Notes under the pieces: model-generated
The model's database searches: none
What the model saw: only the letters and a program-made list of their open reading frames with translations
Told to the model about the DNA's origin: nothing
From: Sphingomonas sp. BK580
Lineage (GTDB): Bacteria; Pseudomonadota; Alphaproteobacteria; Sphingomonadales; Sphingomonadaceae
Direction of reading: 5' to 3'
Length of the DNA: 64,000 bases
NCBI RefSeq assembly: GCF_014194975.1
Contig: NZ_JACIAY010000009.1
Location: 62,001-126,000 of the forward strand
Position numbers and translations under genes: made by a program
Shown: positions 33,214-40,955 of the stretch, in pieces
Layout: every line of letters starts with the position of its first letter
Numbering within the stretch: the stretch's first letter is position 1

Positions 33214-34601
33214 GCGCGCGCGTTCCCGCCGCGGGCGGCCGCCCCGCGCCGGTGACGCTGCGCGCCGCGACCCGCGTGTGGTGGCGCATCGCGCTGCTCT
33301 CGTTCGGCGGCCCGGCGGGACAGATCGCGGTGATGCACCGCATCCTGGTCGACGAGCAGCGCTGGATCGGCGAGCAGCGGTTCCTCCACGCGCTCAACTA
33401 TTGCATGCTGCTGCCCGGCCCAGAGGCGCAGCAGCTCGCCACTTATATCGGCTGGCTGATGCACCGCACGCGCGGCGGCATCGTCGCGGGCGTGTTGTTC
33501 GTGCTGCCCGGCGCGGCGGCGATCATGGCGCTGAGCTGGGTCTATGTCCTCTACGGCCGCGTCGGCATCGTCGCCGCTTTGTTCTACGGGCTCAAGGCGG
33601 CGGTACTCGCGGTGGTGCTGCAGGCGGTGGCGCGGATCGGCGCGCGCGCGCTGCGCAGCACGCCGGCGCGGCTGCTCGCCGCGCTCGCCTTCGTGCTGAT
33701 CTTCTTCCTCGGCGCGCCGTTCCCGCTGATCGTGCTGGGCGCGGGGCTGATCGGCTGGTGGTCGGCGCGGCGCGGCGGTACCGCCTTCCGCCCGGGCGGC
33801 CACGGTGGATCGGGCGGCGCGGGGGTGGCCGACGCCGACACGCTGCTGGGCGAGGACCTGCCCGCGCACGCGCGCCCGGGTTGGCGCACGACGCTGCGCA
33901 CGGCGTCGCTGTGGCTCGCGCTGTGGCTGGTGCCGGTGGTGGCGCTGCGCGTCGCGCTCGGCCCCGACGACGTGTTCGCGCGCGTCGCGACCTTCTTCGC
34001 GACGATGGCGACGGTGACCTTCGGCGGCGCCTACGCGGTGCTCGCCTATGTCGCGCAGCAGGCGGTCGACCAGTACGGCTGGCTGGCCCCGCGCGAGATG
34101 CTCGACGGGCTCGGCCTCGCCGAGACCACCCCCGGGCCGCTGATCATGGTGCTCCAGTTCGTCGGCTTCCTCGCCGCCTATCGCGATCCCGGCGGCATGG
34201 CGCCGCTGCTCGCCGCGACGCTGGGCGGGCTGCTCGCCACCTGGGTGACGTTCGCGCCGTGCTTCCTGTGGATCTTCCTCGGCGCGCCCTTCATCGAGCG
34301 GCTGCGCGGCAACGCCGCGGTCGGCGGCGCGCTGGCGGCGATCACCGCCGCGGTGGTCGGCGTCGTGCTCAACCTCGCCTTGTGGTTCGCGCTGCACACC
34401 TTGTTCCGCGCCACCGTGGCGGTGCGCGCGGGGCCGGTGCGCTTCGACGCGCCGGTGCTCACGACGCTCGACCCGTACGCGCTGGCGCTGGCGCTCGCCG
34501 CCGCCGCCGCTCTGTTCCGGACGCGCGTGGGCGTGATCGCGACGTTGCTGGCGAGCGCGCTCGGCGGCCTCGCGCTTCACCTCGCCGGAGTATTGCCATG
34601 A
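33210..34601 (+). CDS. chrA: chromate transporter
   Basis: A 463-residue inner-membrane protein of the CHR family, which exports chromate. The sequence has two homologous halves, each with several helices: half one begins RIALLSFGGPAGQIAVMHRI with LPGPEAQQLATYIGW, and half two has ATVTFGGAYAVLAYVAQQ and TTPGPLIMVLQFVGFLA. The FGGP and PGP motifs repeat in both halves, as expected of two-domain ChrA. A Gly-rich cytosolic linker joins the halves. The GTG start overlaps the ChrB-like stop (GTGA), and its stop overlaps the DUF2490 start (ATGA), so all three are one operon. Confidence 0.92.
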   Translation: MSARVPAAGGRPAPVTLRAATRVWWRIALLSFGGPAGQIAVMHRILVDEQRWIGEQRFLHALNYCMLLPGPEAQQLATYIGWLMHRTRGGIVAGVLFVLPGAAAIMALSWVYVLYGRVGIVAALFYGLKAAVLAVVLQAVARIGARALRSTPARLLAALAFVLIFFLGAPFPLIVLGAGLIGWWSARRGGTAFRPGGHGGSGGAGVADADTLLGEDLPAHARPGWRTTLRTASLWLALWLVPVVALRVALGPDDVFARVATFFATMATVTFGGAYAVLAYVAQQAVDQYGWLAPREMLDGLGLAETTPGPLIMVLQFVGFLAAYRDPGGMAPLLAATLGGLLATWVTFAPCFLWIFLGAPFIERLRGNAAVGGALAAITAAVVGVVLNLALWFALHTLFRATVAVRAGPVRFDAPVLTTLDPYALALALAAAAALFRTRVGVIATLLASALGGLALHLAGVLP

Positions 34602-35296
34602 GATCCTCTCCCCTCGCCCACGCCGTCCTGGCCGCGCTCACGGGGGCGATCGGGCTCGCCGCCGCGACGCCCGCGCGCGCCGAGGACGACGCCCAGGCCT
34701 GGGCCGCGGTGATCGCCTCGGGGCCGGTGCGCGGCGACCTGTTCCTCTGGCTCGAGGGGCAGGCGCGCGCCACCGACGAGGTGGGCGGCGGCAGCCAGCT
34801 GATCCTGCGCCCCGCGATCGGCGCGCGGATCGGGCGCGACGCGCATGCGGTGGCGGGCTACGCCTTCGTCCGCACCGACCCGGCGGGGGGTGCGCTCAGC
34901 CGCGAGCACCGGCCGTGGCAGCAGGTCCAGTTCGCGCCCGTCCGCCACCGCGACGGCACGCCGCTGCTGATCAGCCGCACCCGGCTGGAGCAGCGCATGG
35001 TCGAGGGGCGCGACGGCACCAGCTGGCGGCTGCGCCAGTTCGTCCGGCTGCAGCTGCCGGTGCGCGGCGGGAGCCCGGTGCAGCTGGTCGGCACCACCGA
35101 GGGCTTCGTCAACCTCAACGCGACCCGCTGGGGCGTGCGCGACGGCGTCGACCAGTGGCGCACCTTCGTCGGCGTCGGCTTCCCCGTGCTGCCGCGCGCG
35201 CGGCTCGAGCCCGGCTATCTCAACCAGCGGATCGTCCGAACGGGCGAGGACCGCGTCAACCACGTGCTGAGCGCGACGCTGTTCGTCCGGCTGTGA
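34598..35296 (+). CDS. DUF2490-family exported beta-barrel-like protein
   Basis: A 232-residue protein. A signal peptide (MRSSPLAHAVLAALTG, cleaved after ARA) precedes a beta-rich body with alternating hydrophobic strands (GDLFLWLEGQARATDEVGG, LILRPAIGARIG, AVAGYAFVRTDP, TRLEQRMV) and a short final strand (LSATLFVRL). Such layout and size match DUF2490 proteins, thought to be outer-membrane barrels of unknown role. It is cotranscribed with ChrB/ChrA by a 4-bp overlap (ATGA at 34598), which suggests a role near chromate or ion handling. That is inferred from context. Confidence 0.82.
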   Translation: MRSSPLAHAVLAALTGAIGLAAATPARAEDDAQAWAAVIASGPVRGDLFLWLEGQARATDEVGGGSQLILRPAIGARIGRDAHAVAGYAFVRTDPAGGALSREHRPWQQVQFAPVRHRDGTPLLISRTRLEQRMVEGRDGTSWRLRQFVRLQLPVRGGSPVQLVGTTEGFVNLNATRWGVRDGVDQWRTFVGVGFPVLPRARLEPGYLNQRIVRTGEDRVNHVLSATLFVRL

Positions 35297-35399
35297 TCGC
35301 GCGCGGCGCGCACCGGGTTTGTGGCGCGGTGCGCAAGGGGCCTCTGGCGCGGCGCGCGCGCGGGTGCGACAAGGTGCCGGTATAGAGGAGAGGTCAGCG

Positions 35400-35876
35400 A
35401 TGCGACGGATCATCGGCACCATCGCCGTGGCGGCGGCGGGCGCGCTGCTCGTCGCCGCCAGCGCGTCGGGCACGACCGAGGTGGCGAGCGGCGCGGCGGT
35501 GCGCGCGCAGGTCGCGGCGATGCTCGCGGAGATGCGCCCCGACCAGGGTTTCCTGTGGCGCCCGCTGGTGCGCGACGGCGCGCGCGTCGCCGCGATCGAG
35601 GTGTGGAAGAAGCCCGGCCGCCCCGCGGTGCACCCGACCGAGGCGGAATATGCGACGGTGCTGGAGGGCGCGGGGACGCTGGTATCGGGCGGCACGCTCG
35701 TCGCCCCGCTCACGCGCCCCAACGGCATGATCGAGGGCGAGCGGATCGCGGGCGGCACCACGCGCGCGCTGGCGCCGGGCGACGTGCTGCTGATCCCCGC
35801 GGGCGTGCCGCACTGGTTCGGGATCACGGGCGATCGTCTGGTGCTGCTCGGCACCAAGCTGCCGGCGGAGCGCTAG
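35400..35876 (+). CDS. exported cupin-domain protein
   Basis: A 158-residue single-domain cupin. The N-terminus is a signal peptide (RRIIGTIAVAAAGALLVAASASG), so it acts outside the cytosol. The first cupin motif is PAVHPTEAEYATVLEGAGTL and the second is LAPGDVLLIPAGVPHWFGI. The metal ligands His, Glu and His appear in the usual places. The GAGGAGAGG ribosome site lies 7 bases before the ATG. It is 103 bp after the chromate operon and on the same strand, but no joint function is evident. Confidence 0.85.
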   Translation: MRRIIGTIAVAAAGALLVAASASGTTEVASGAAVRAQVAAMLAEMRPDQGFLWRPLVRDGARVAAIEVWKKPGRPAVHPTEAEYATVLEGAGTLVSGGTLVAPLTRPNGMIEGERIAGGTTRALAPGDVLLIPAGVPHWFGITGDRLVLLGTKLPAER

Positions 35877-35905
35877 GTCTGAGCCACCCCGTCTGAGCCG
35901 TCCGC

Positions 35906-35991
35906 GTGCTCCGGCGAACGTCGGAGCTCAGGGCAAAGCAGGAGCGACTGGCGGCCCGGGACCTTCTGCGCTCCCGCGTGCGCGGGAGCAC
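35906..35991. repeat. dispersed double-hairpin repeat, family A (copy 4)
   Basis: GTGCTCCGGCG begins at 35906 with its CGGAGC arm, then a 40-base middle, then a mirrored hairpin GCTCCCGCGTGCGCGGGAGC ending CAC at 35991. It lies between the cupin and the cysteine-cluster protein on the same strand. Confidence 0.85.
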
Positions 35992-36115
35992 GATGTGGTG
36001 TTCGCAGCGGTCCGCGCCCGCCGCAGCACGCTACGGCTTCGATGGATCATACTTCAGCCGCGTCGCGCGGTCGCTCCCCTTGCGCCGCGTCGCGCGGGGC
36101 GGCACGGGGGCGGTG

Positions 36116-36691
36116 ATGCACGCCGACACCGACCTGGAGACCGCGCTGCTCGGCCCGCTCGTGGCGGAGCGGACGTGCGGCGACTGCACCGTTTGCTGCA
36201 CCGTGCTCAAGGTCGCGTCGCCCGATTTCAGCAAGCCGGCGGACACGCGCTGCGCGCATCTCGGCGCGGGCGGCTGCACCATCCACGCGGTGCGTCCGCG
36301 CATCTGCCGCGACTGGTATTGTGGCTGGCGCCGAGTCGCCGCCATGCCGGAAGAGTCGCGGCCCGACCGCTCGGGGCTGCTCGTCTCGCTCGGCTTCGAG
36401 CGCGCGCCGCGCAACTGCCTCGAGGGTGTCGCGATCACGGTGCGCCGGCTCGAGGACAGCAGCGCGATCGAGGACGGTACCGCCGCCGCCGTGCTCGATG
36501 CGTTATGCGATCGCCTCGTCCCCGTCTGGTTCAGCGACGGCGCGCGCAAGATGCTGATGCATCCGGAGGACGAGGTCGCCGGCCACGTGCTCGCCGGCAC
36601 GCCGGCGCCCGCCCACCTCGCCGCGGAAGTGGCGGCGTGGCGCGCGCGCTATGCCGCGTTCGCCGTGCCGGCGGCGGCCCAGACGCGCTGA
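36116..36691 (+). CDS. YkgJ-type cysteine-cluster protein
   Basis: A 191-residue protein with the cysteine pattern of the YkgJ/UPF0153 family: TCGDCTVCCTVLKV at the front, then TRCAHLGAGGCTIHAVRPRICRDWYCGW. These eight or so cysteines are proposed to bind zinc or an Fe-S cluster. The C-terminal half is helical with no other motif. The ATG at 36116 follows GGGGG. Nearby are a cupin and a globin, which may point to oxidative or metal stress, though no link is shown. Function of the family is unknown. Confidence 0.82.
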   Translation: MHADTDLETALLGPLVAERTCGDCTVCCTVLKVASPDFSKPADTRCAHLGAGGCTIHAVRPRICRDWYCGWRRVAAMPEESRPDRSGLLVSLGFERAPRNCLEGVAITVRRLEDSSAIEDGTAAAVLDALCDRLVPVWFSDGARKMLMHPEDEVAGHVLAGTPAPAHLAAEVAAWRARYAAFAVPAAAQTR

Positions 36692-36785
36692 CCGCGACCC
36701 GGCGTCAGACGTGGCTGGACGAGTTGTAAACTATTCCCTCATCTAGGTTACTGATGGGGGCGTAATCCAGGTGTAGCATGCGCGG

Positions 36786-36890
36786 ATGCTGGATCTGACC
36801 GAGACGATCGCGCTCGCTCCGCGCCAACCGCCCCGATGGGCGCTCGACGTCTGGGGCTGCCCGCGATGCCCGCCGCGTCGCGGGGCATGA
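36786..36890 (+). CDS. 34-residue leader frame overlapping the globin start
   Basis: ATG at 36786 opens a 34-codon frame ending in TGA at 36888-36890, which overlaps the globin ATG (ATGA). The peptide is DLTETIALAPRQPPRWALD followed by VWGCPRCPPRRGA, with a CxxC pair. The exact 4-bp overlap is typical of translational coupling and supports both frames. The ribosome site is weak (GGTG about 13 bases upstream). It may be a leader that ties globin translation to metal or redox state, but this is speculation. Confidence 0.45.
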   Translation: MLDLTETIALAPRQPPRWALDVWGCPRCPPRRGA

Positions 36891-37318
36891 CTCGGCCGAT
36901 CGCGCTGTCTCCCGCGCAGGTGCTGCTGGTGCGCGCCAGCTACGCCGCGATCGCCCCGCTGGAGGAGGATTATTCAGCCCGCTTCTACCACCGCCTGCTG
37001 CAGCGCCATCCCTTCACGCGGTCGCTGTTTCCCGACGACATGGCGCAGCAGATCAGCGTCTTCCGCCTCACGATCGACGCGCTGATCGCGCAGCTCGACC
37101 AGCCCGGCGCGTCGCGTGAGGCGCTGGCCGAGCTCGGCTACCGCCACGTCGGCTATGGCGTGCTGACGCACCATTACGACTATGTCGGCAGCGTACTAAT
37201 CGACACGCTGGCGGAGATGGCGGGTGACCGCTTCGACGCCGAGACCCGCGCCGCCTGGGAGACGCTCTACGCCGCGGTGGCGCAGGCGATGCTCGACCCC
37301 GGGCGTATCCACGGCTGA
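36887..37318 (+). CDS. single-domain bacterial globin
   Basis: A 143-residue heme protein like Vitreoscilla hemoglobin or the globin part of flavohemoglobins. The globin start is LSPAQVLLVRASYAAIAPLEEDYSARFYHRLLQRHP, the CD corner is LFPDDM, and the proximal His is in RHVGYGV, followed by HHYDYVGSVLIDTL. No reductase domain follows. The role would be NO or O2 handling under low oxygen. I chose the ATG at 36887 because it overlaps the leader stop, and 36866 is an alternative. The tail is short with no motif. Confidence 0.88.
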   Translation: MTRPIALSPAQVLLVRASYAAIAPLEEDYSARFYHRLLQRHPFTRSLFPDDMAQQISVFRLTIDALIAQLDQPGASREALAELGYRHVGYGVLTHHYDYVGSVLIDTLAEMAGDRFDAETRAAWETLYAAVAQAMLDPGRIHG

Positions 37319-37384
37319 GCGCGATCCGCGAGTGGCTTGACGGCCCGATCCGACGGGTCGACCGTGGTTCCCGACGGGAGACAG

Positions 37385-37669
37385 ATGATGGTTGAGGCTC
37401 GGTGGAACGGCGCGCTGATCGCGCGCAGCGACGACACGTTGGTGGTGGAAGGGAACCATTACTTCCCGGCCGAGACGGTCGACTCGGCGCTGCTGCGGCC
37501 GAGCGACACGACCTCGGTCTGCCCGTGGAAGGGCGTCGCGCACTACTACAGCCTCAGCGTCGATGGGGCGGACAACATCGACGCCGCCTGGTATTATCCC
37601 GAGACCAAGCCCGAGGCCGCGGCGATCCGGGGTCGAGTCGCCTTCTGGAAGGGTGTCACGGTCGGCTGA
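37385..37669 (+). CDS. DUF427-domain protein
   Basis: A 94-residue single-domain protein. The DUF427 signature is visible: ARWNGALIARSDDTLVVEGN, then SVCPWKGVAHYYSLSVDG and AWYYPETKPEAAAIRGRVAFW. The Cys-Pro-Trp-Lys and the Tyr-Tyr pair are highly conserved in the family. The structure is a small beta-barrel and its biochemical role is unknown. GGGAG precedes two tandem ATGs (37385 and 37388). It is a single gene 66 bp downstream of the globin on the same strand. Confidence 0.88.
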   Translation: MMVEARWNGALIARSDDTLVVEGNHYFPAETVDSALLRPSDTTSVCPWKGVAHYYSLSVDGADNIDAAWYYPETKPEAAAIRGRVAFWKGVTVG

Positions 37670-38120
37670 TCGGCCGGTCCCCCGCCAAGTCGTACCGATC
37701 GCCGGCGCGTGAACCGAGCACAGGGCGGGCTCGGACCGGGTAGGACGCCGGCGCCGCGATCGCCCCTCTGCGCGGCCGTCAACGACGCGCCGACATGGCG
37801 TTGCGACGCGATCCGGAGCACGCGCCGACACAATCGCGTAAGTATCGACAAAGATGGGAGGGATCCCGCGATCGCCGGCTGACCTGTTTCCCAGGGCAGC
37901 GCCTCGCGTCCGCCCGCGCGCGGGTCACAGCTCGACGTCGGCAGCGCATGGTTCACGCCGCCGCCTGACGCCACAGCGGGAGCACCCGCACCATCGCCGA
38001 AGCAGCTGCCGCGAAGGGGACGGCGAGGAGAGCGCTGACGGCGATCGACAATTTAGGTTGAGTAGCAGTTAACTAAGCGTAGCATCGGCGCCGCCCGATG
38101 GTCGGGCCGGAGATGGTCCG
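37670..38120. other. gene-free region, 451 bp
   Basis: No frame in this gap has protein-like composition and a proper ribosome site; the one at 37854 is Arg/Ser/His-rich like a shadow frame. Near 38050-38085 there is an AT-rich patch (GACAATTTAGGTTGAG, then AGTTAACTAAG) that may be the promoter for the small secreted protein at 38121. No RNA gene or repeat is recognised. Confidence 0.4.
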
Positions 38121-38315
38121 ATGCGTTCGCTCTCTATCGTCGTCGCGGCCGCCGCGCTGCTCGCTGGCGGCACGCCCGCGCTCGCCGCGCCGTGCAAGGA
38201 TGCCAAGACCGGCAAATTCATCAAATGCTCCTCCGCTCCCGCGAAGGCGACCAAGTGCAAGAACGCCAAGGGCCAGTTCGCCCGGTGCGGCACGCCCGGT
38301 GCCAAGCCGGTCTGA
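38121..38315 (+). CDS. small secreted protein with repeated Cys/Lys motif
   Basis: A 64-residue protein. The signal peptide (RSLSIVVAAAALLAGGTPALA) is followed by two copies of a motif C-K-(D/N)-A-K-x-(G)-x-F-x-x-C: CKDAKTGKFIKC and CKNAKGQFARC, joined by a Ser/Pro/Ala linker. The tail is GTPGAKPV. Each copy can close one disulfide. Similar short repeats are frequent in sphingomonad periplasmic proteins to my memory, without known function. GGAG lies 7 bases before the ATG. Confidence 0.7.
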   Translation: MRSLSIVVAAAALLAGGTPALAAPCKDAKTGKFIKCSSAPAKATKCKNAKGQFARCGTPGAKPV

Positions 38316-38430
38316 GCACGTGCCGGCGGTGCTCGCCTGTCGCGCCGGCTCGCCCGCACGCCATCTTGACGTAAATTACGGAATGTTAAGGTAAGGAGTT
38401 CAGCCCTATCCCATAGCGGATGGGAGAGAG

Positions 38431-38898
38431 ATGAAAGAGGTCGCTGCCCGAGTCTATCGCACGCGTCGCGCCGGTGAGCGGTACGACACGGAGGCGCCGT
38501 CGACGCTACGCGGCGCGTCGCAGGTGCCGCTCGACGTTCTGGTCGATCAGATCTCGCTCTCGGGCTGCCACATCCTCACGCCGGAGGAAGTCGACGTCGG
38601 CGAGCTGATCTCGCTCGGCATCGCCGGGCTCGGCCGCGTGGAGGCGCTGGTGGTCCGCCGCACGCGCACCGGTTACGGCTGTGCCTTCATCAGCCACGTG
38701 CCTCCCAGCCTGCTCGCCCGAGTCGGCGAGGACACGCCGGTGATCGCGCTGTCCGACGACCGGCCGCTCCATGTCTTCGACGCCGACGCCGACGTGCCTC
38801 ACGTCGAGAAGCTGCCGATCCGCGTTCGCTTCCTGCTGATCACGGGCTTCTGCGCGTTGAGCTGGATCGCGATAATCACCGTCATCGCCGCGATCTGA
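38431..38898 (+). CDS. PilZ-domain protein with C-terminal membrane anchor
   Basis: A 155-residue protein. The N-terminal PilZ-type part shows RRAGERYDTEAPSTLRGASQVPLDVLVDQISLSGCHILTPE, close to the RxxxR...DxSxxG pattern that binds cyclic-di-GMP. It ends in a hydrophobic helix (RFLLITGFCALSWIAIITVI), so it is likely held at the inner membrane. GGGAGAG precedes the ATG. The gene stands alone. It may link c-di-GMP to envelope or motility, and the window's last gene is a c-di-GMP-type sensor candidate. Direct partners are unknown. Confidence 0.8.
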   Translation: MKEVAARVYRTRRAGERYDTEAPSTLRGASQVPLDVLVDQISLSGCHILTPEEVDVGELISLGIAGLGRVEALVVRRTRTGYGCAFISHVPPSLLARVGEDTPVIALSDDRPLHVFDADADVPHVEKLPIRVRFLLITGFCALSWIAIITVIAAI

Positions 38899-39232
38899 GC
38901 CTCCCGCCCCGACGCGCGTGACCCGCTGGTCGCCCGCGTCCGCGTGGCGCCGGTCCATCGAACCGCGATCGAGCCTGCCTCGGGCGAGCGGGTCGGCACG
39001 ATCGCGCTGGGCCATGGCGCGGCCTGGCAGGTGACCGCGAACACGCCAGGCAATTCGCTGATCGCGAAGCCGCTCCAGCTCAGGCGCCGACCAAGATGCG
39101 GTAGCGACCGACGTGCGACGCTATCGGCTCTATCCGGTAGGCGTGGCCGATCGTCGCTCGGCTGTTTACCCGCTGACGCGGGCATCCAGCGCCACGCAGT
39201 GCGATGGCCAGCAGCGCGAGCCGTCACGAAGC
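38899..39232. other. gene-free region, 334 bp
   Basis: This space between the PilZ gene and the convergent trmB gene has no convincing coding frame and no clear hairpin terminator. It is GC-rich, and I see no repeat of families A, B or C in it. Confidence 0.4.
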
Positions 39233-39949
39233 TCACGCGGTGGCAGGGGCTCGTGAATGAATGCCGCAGCGCTCCCGCACGTAGCGGAAATACCAGACCT
39301 CATGCCCCTGCCGCCGCGCCTTGCGCTCGTAGCGCGTCTCGGGCCAGTCGGCCGGGCGCTCGAGGAAGTCGGCCGGACTCGCCGCGGTCCAGCTGAAGTC
39401 GCGGCGCTGGTCCATGATCATCATCGCCCAGCGGCAGTAGGTTGGGTCGTCGGTGCCGAGCCGGAACTCGGCCCCCGGCTTGAGCTTGCGCGCGATCAGG
39501 TCGAGCGGCCCGTGGTTCATCATGCGCCGCTTGGCATGGCGCGCCTTGGGCCAGGGATCGGGGTGGAGCAGATAGACCCGCTCGAGCGACTCGTCGGGCA
39601 AGCGCTCCACCGCCTCGAGCGCGTCGCCCATGTGGATGCGGACGTTGCCGAGCGCGCGGTCGCGCACGTGGCCGAGCGCGCCGACCACGCCGTTGAGGAA
39701 AGGCTCGCAGCCGATGAAGCCGGTGCCCGGCGCCGCCTCCGCCTGCGCGGCGAGATGCTCGCCCGCGCCGAAGCCGATCTCGAGCTGGAGCGGGCGGTCG
39801 TCACCGAACAGCACGCGCGAGTCGAGCGCCCCGCTCTCGGGCAGCGCCAAGCGGGGCAGCAGTTCCTCCACCAGCGCGGCCTGGCCGGCGCGCAGCGCGT
39901 GGCCCTGGCGACGGCCGTAAAGGCGTCGGATCGTTGTGGGATCGTTCAT
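39233..39949 (-). CDS. trmB: tRNA (guanine-N7-)-methyltransferase
   Basis: A 238-residue class I SAM methyltransferase that makes m7G46 in tRNAs. Signatures are the SAM loop LQLEIGFGAGEHLAAQA, the family motif GCEPFLNGVVGAL, and YLLHPDPWPKARHAKRRMMN, which are diagnostic of TrmB. The C-terminal part PADWPETRYERKARRQGHEVWYF also fits. I start it at the ATG at 39949 (MNDPTTIRRLYGRRQGHALR), which is how TrmB begins. It is convergent with the PilZ gene and divergent from the 40004 gene. Confidence 0.96.
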   Translation of the reverse strand: MNDPTTIRRLYGRRQGHALRAGQAALVEELLPRLALPESGALDSRVLFGDDRPLQLEIGFGAGEHLAAQAEAAPGTGFIGCEPFLNGVVGALGHVRDRALGNVRIHMGDALEAVERLPDESLERVYLLHPDPWPKARHAKRRMMNHGPLDLIARKLKPGAEFRLGTDDPTYCRWAMMIMDQRRDFSWTAASPADFLERPADWPETRYERKARRQGHEVWYFRYVRERCGIHSRAPATA

Positions 39950-40003
39950 GCAGCGCCGCCTATCGCCTCGCGCGCCAAAACGAAACGCGGGAAACGGAGG
40001 ACG

Positions 40004-40786
40004 ATGATGCGGGCCTGGGTGATCGGCGCGGTGACGGCAGGGATCACGGCGGGCGCGATGGCGCTGCCGGCGACGGGCGCGGCGCAGCTGCGCGCGCTCG
40101 GCGCGGTGTCGATGCAGCGCGTCGACGGCGCGTGGAAGCCCGCCGCCTTCCTGTGCGACTCGACCGACCGCGACTGGGCGATCGCGATGTCTCCGCCCGA
40201 CCGCGACGGCCAGGTGACGCTCACCAGCTACGCCAAGCCAGGGCTGGCGACGCATCGCGCGACGGTGCGAGTCGGCCAGGGCGACGCGGGGATGGGCCAC
40301 GTGTGGTACGCGCTGACCAACGCCGCGGGGCGCGAAGTCGGCGCGGTGGAGACGGTCAGCCCACAGATGGTCGAGCCCGGCGCGACCACGCCGACGGTGG
40401 TGTCACTGCGCTACGGCCCGACCACCAGCCAGTGCCGCTTCGCCGCGCAGACGCGCTTGCTGGGAGTGACCGCGAAGCGCTCGGTCCAGGTCACCGGCGA
40501 CCCGCGCGGCGGCTACCGCTACTCCAGCTACAACCACGATGCCGATCTCGGCGCGATCGAGGTGCCGTGGGGCGGCCGCGGCACGCGCGCCTCGCTGACG
40601 ATCGACGGCGGCCGCGTGATCGACTCCACGCGCGAGCGGCGCACCTACCAGTTCGAGCGCGACGGCTTCGTCTATCGCGTGATCGCCTCGCTCGAGCCGG
40701 CGCAGGGCGGCGGCGCGCTGCAGGTGTGGCGTGATGGGCGACTGCTGCTGGAGGAGCCGTTCGCTGCCTACACCGCGGCGGGATGA
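40004..40786 (+). CDS. exported hypothetical protein
   Basis: A 260-residue protein. The signal peptide (MMRAWVIGAVTAGITAGAMALPATGAAQ) precedes a beta-rich body with regular strands (VSMQRVDGAWKPAAFLCDST, SLRYGPTTSQCRFAAQTRLLG, YRYSSYNHDADLG). The C-terminal part has RERRTYQFERDGFVYRVIASLEP. A pair of cysteines may form a disulfide. GGAGG lies just before the tandem ATGs at 40004 and 40007. It is a single gene divergent from trmB. No family is recognised. Confidence 0.72.
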   Translation: MMRAWVIGAVTAGITAGAMALPATGAAQLRALGAVSMQRVDGAWKPAAFLCDSTDRDWAIAMSPPDRDGQVTLTSYAKPGLATHRATVRVGQGDAGMGHVWYALTNAAGREVGAVETVSPQMVEPGATTPTVVSLRYGPTTSQCRFAAQTRLLGVTAKRSVQVTGDPRGGYRYSSYNHDADLGAIEVPWGGRGTRASLTIDGGRVIDSTRERRTYQFERDGFVYRVIASLEPAQGGGALQVWRDGRLLLEEPFAAYTAAG

Positions 40787-40955
40787 GCTAGCGCTGCCCG
40801 TGGCCGCTTTTCCGGCACGTAACGTCACGCCGATCGAGCGTCAGCACCTTTCGGCGCGCGGCGTCGAGGAGCGGGATCGCGCGGGACGGCCCAGCATGCG
40901 GCGGGTCCAGCATGACGCCGGGGAAGCTGGCAGGTGAGTATCGCCCGCCGGCGCC

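Noticed and set aside
37854..38072. Small plus-strand frame in the 451-bp gap
   Set aside because: Composition is Arg/Ser/His-rich as in shadow frames and no homologue-like motif is visible, although GGGAG lies at its start.
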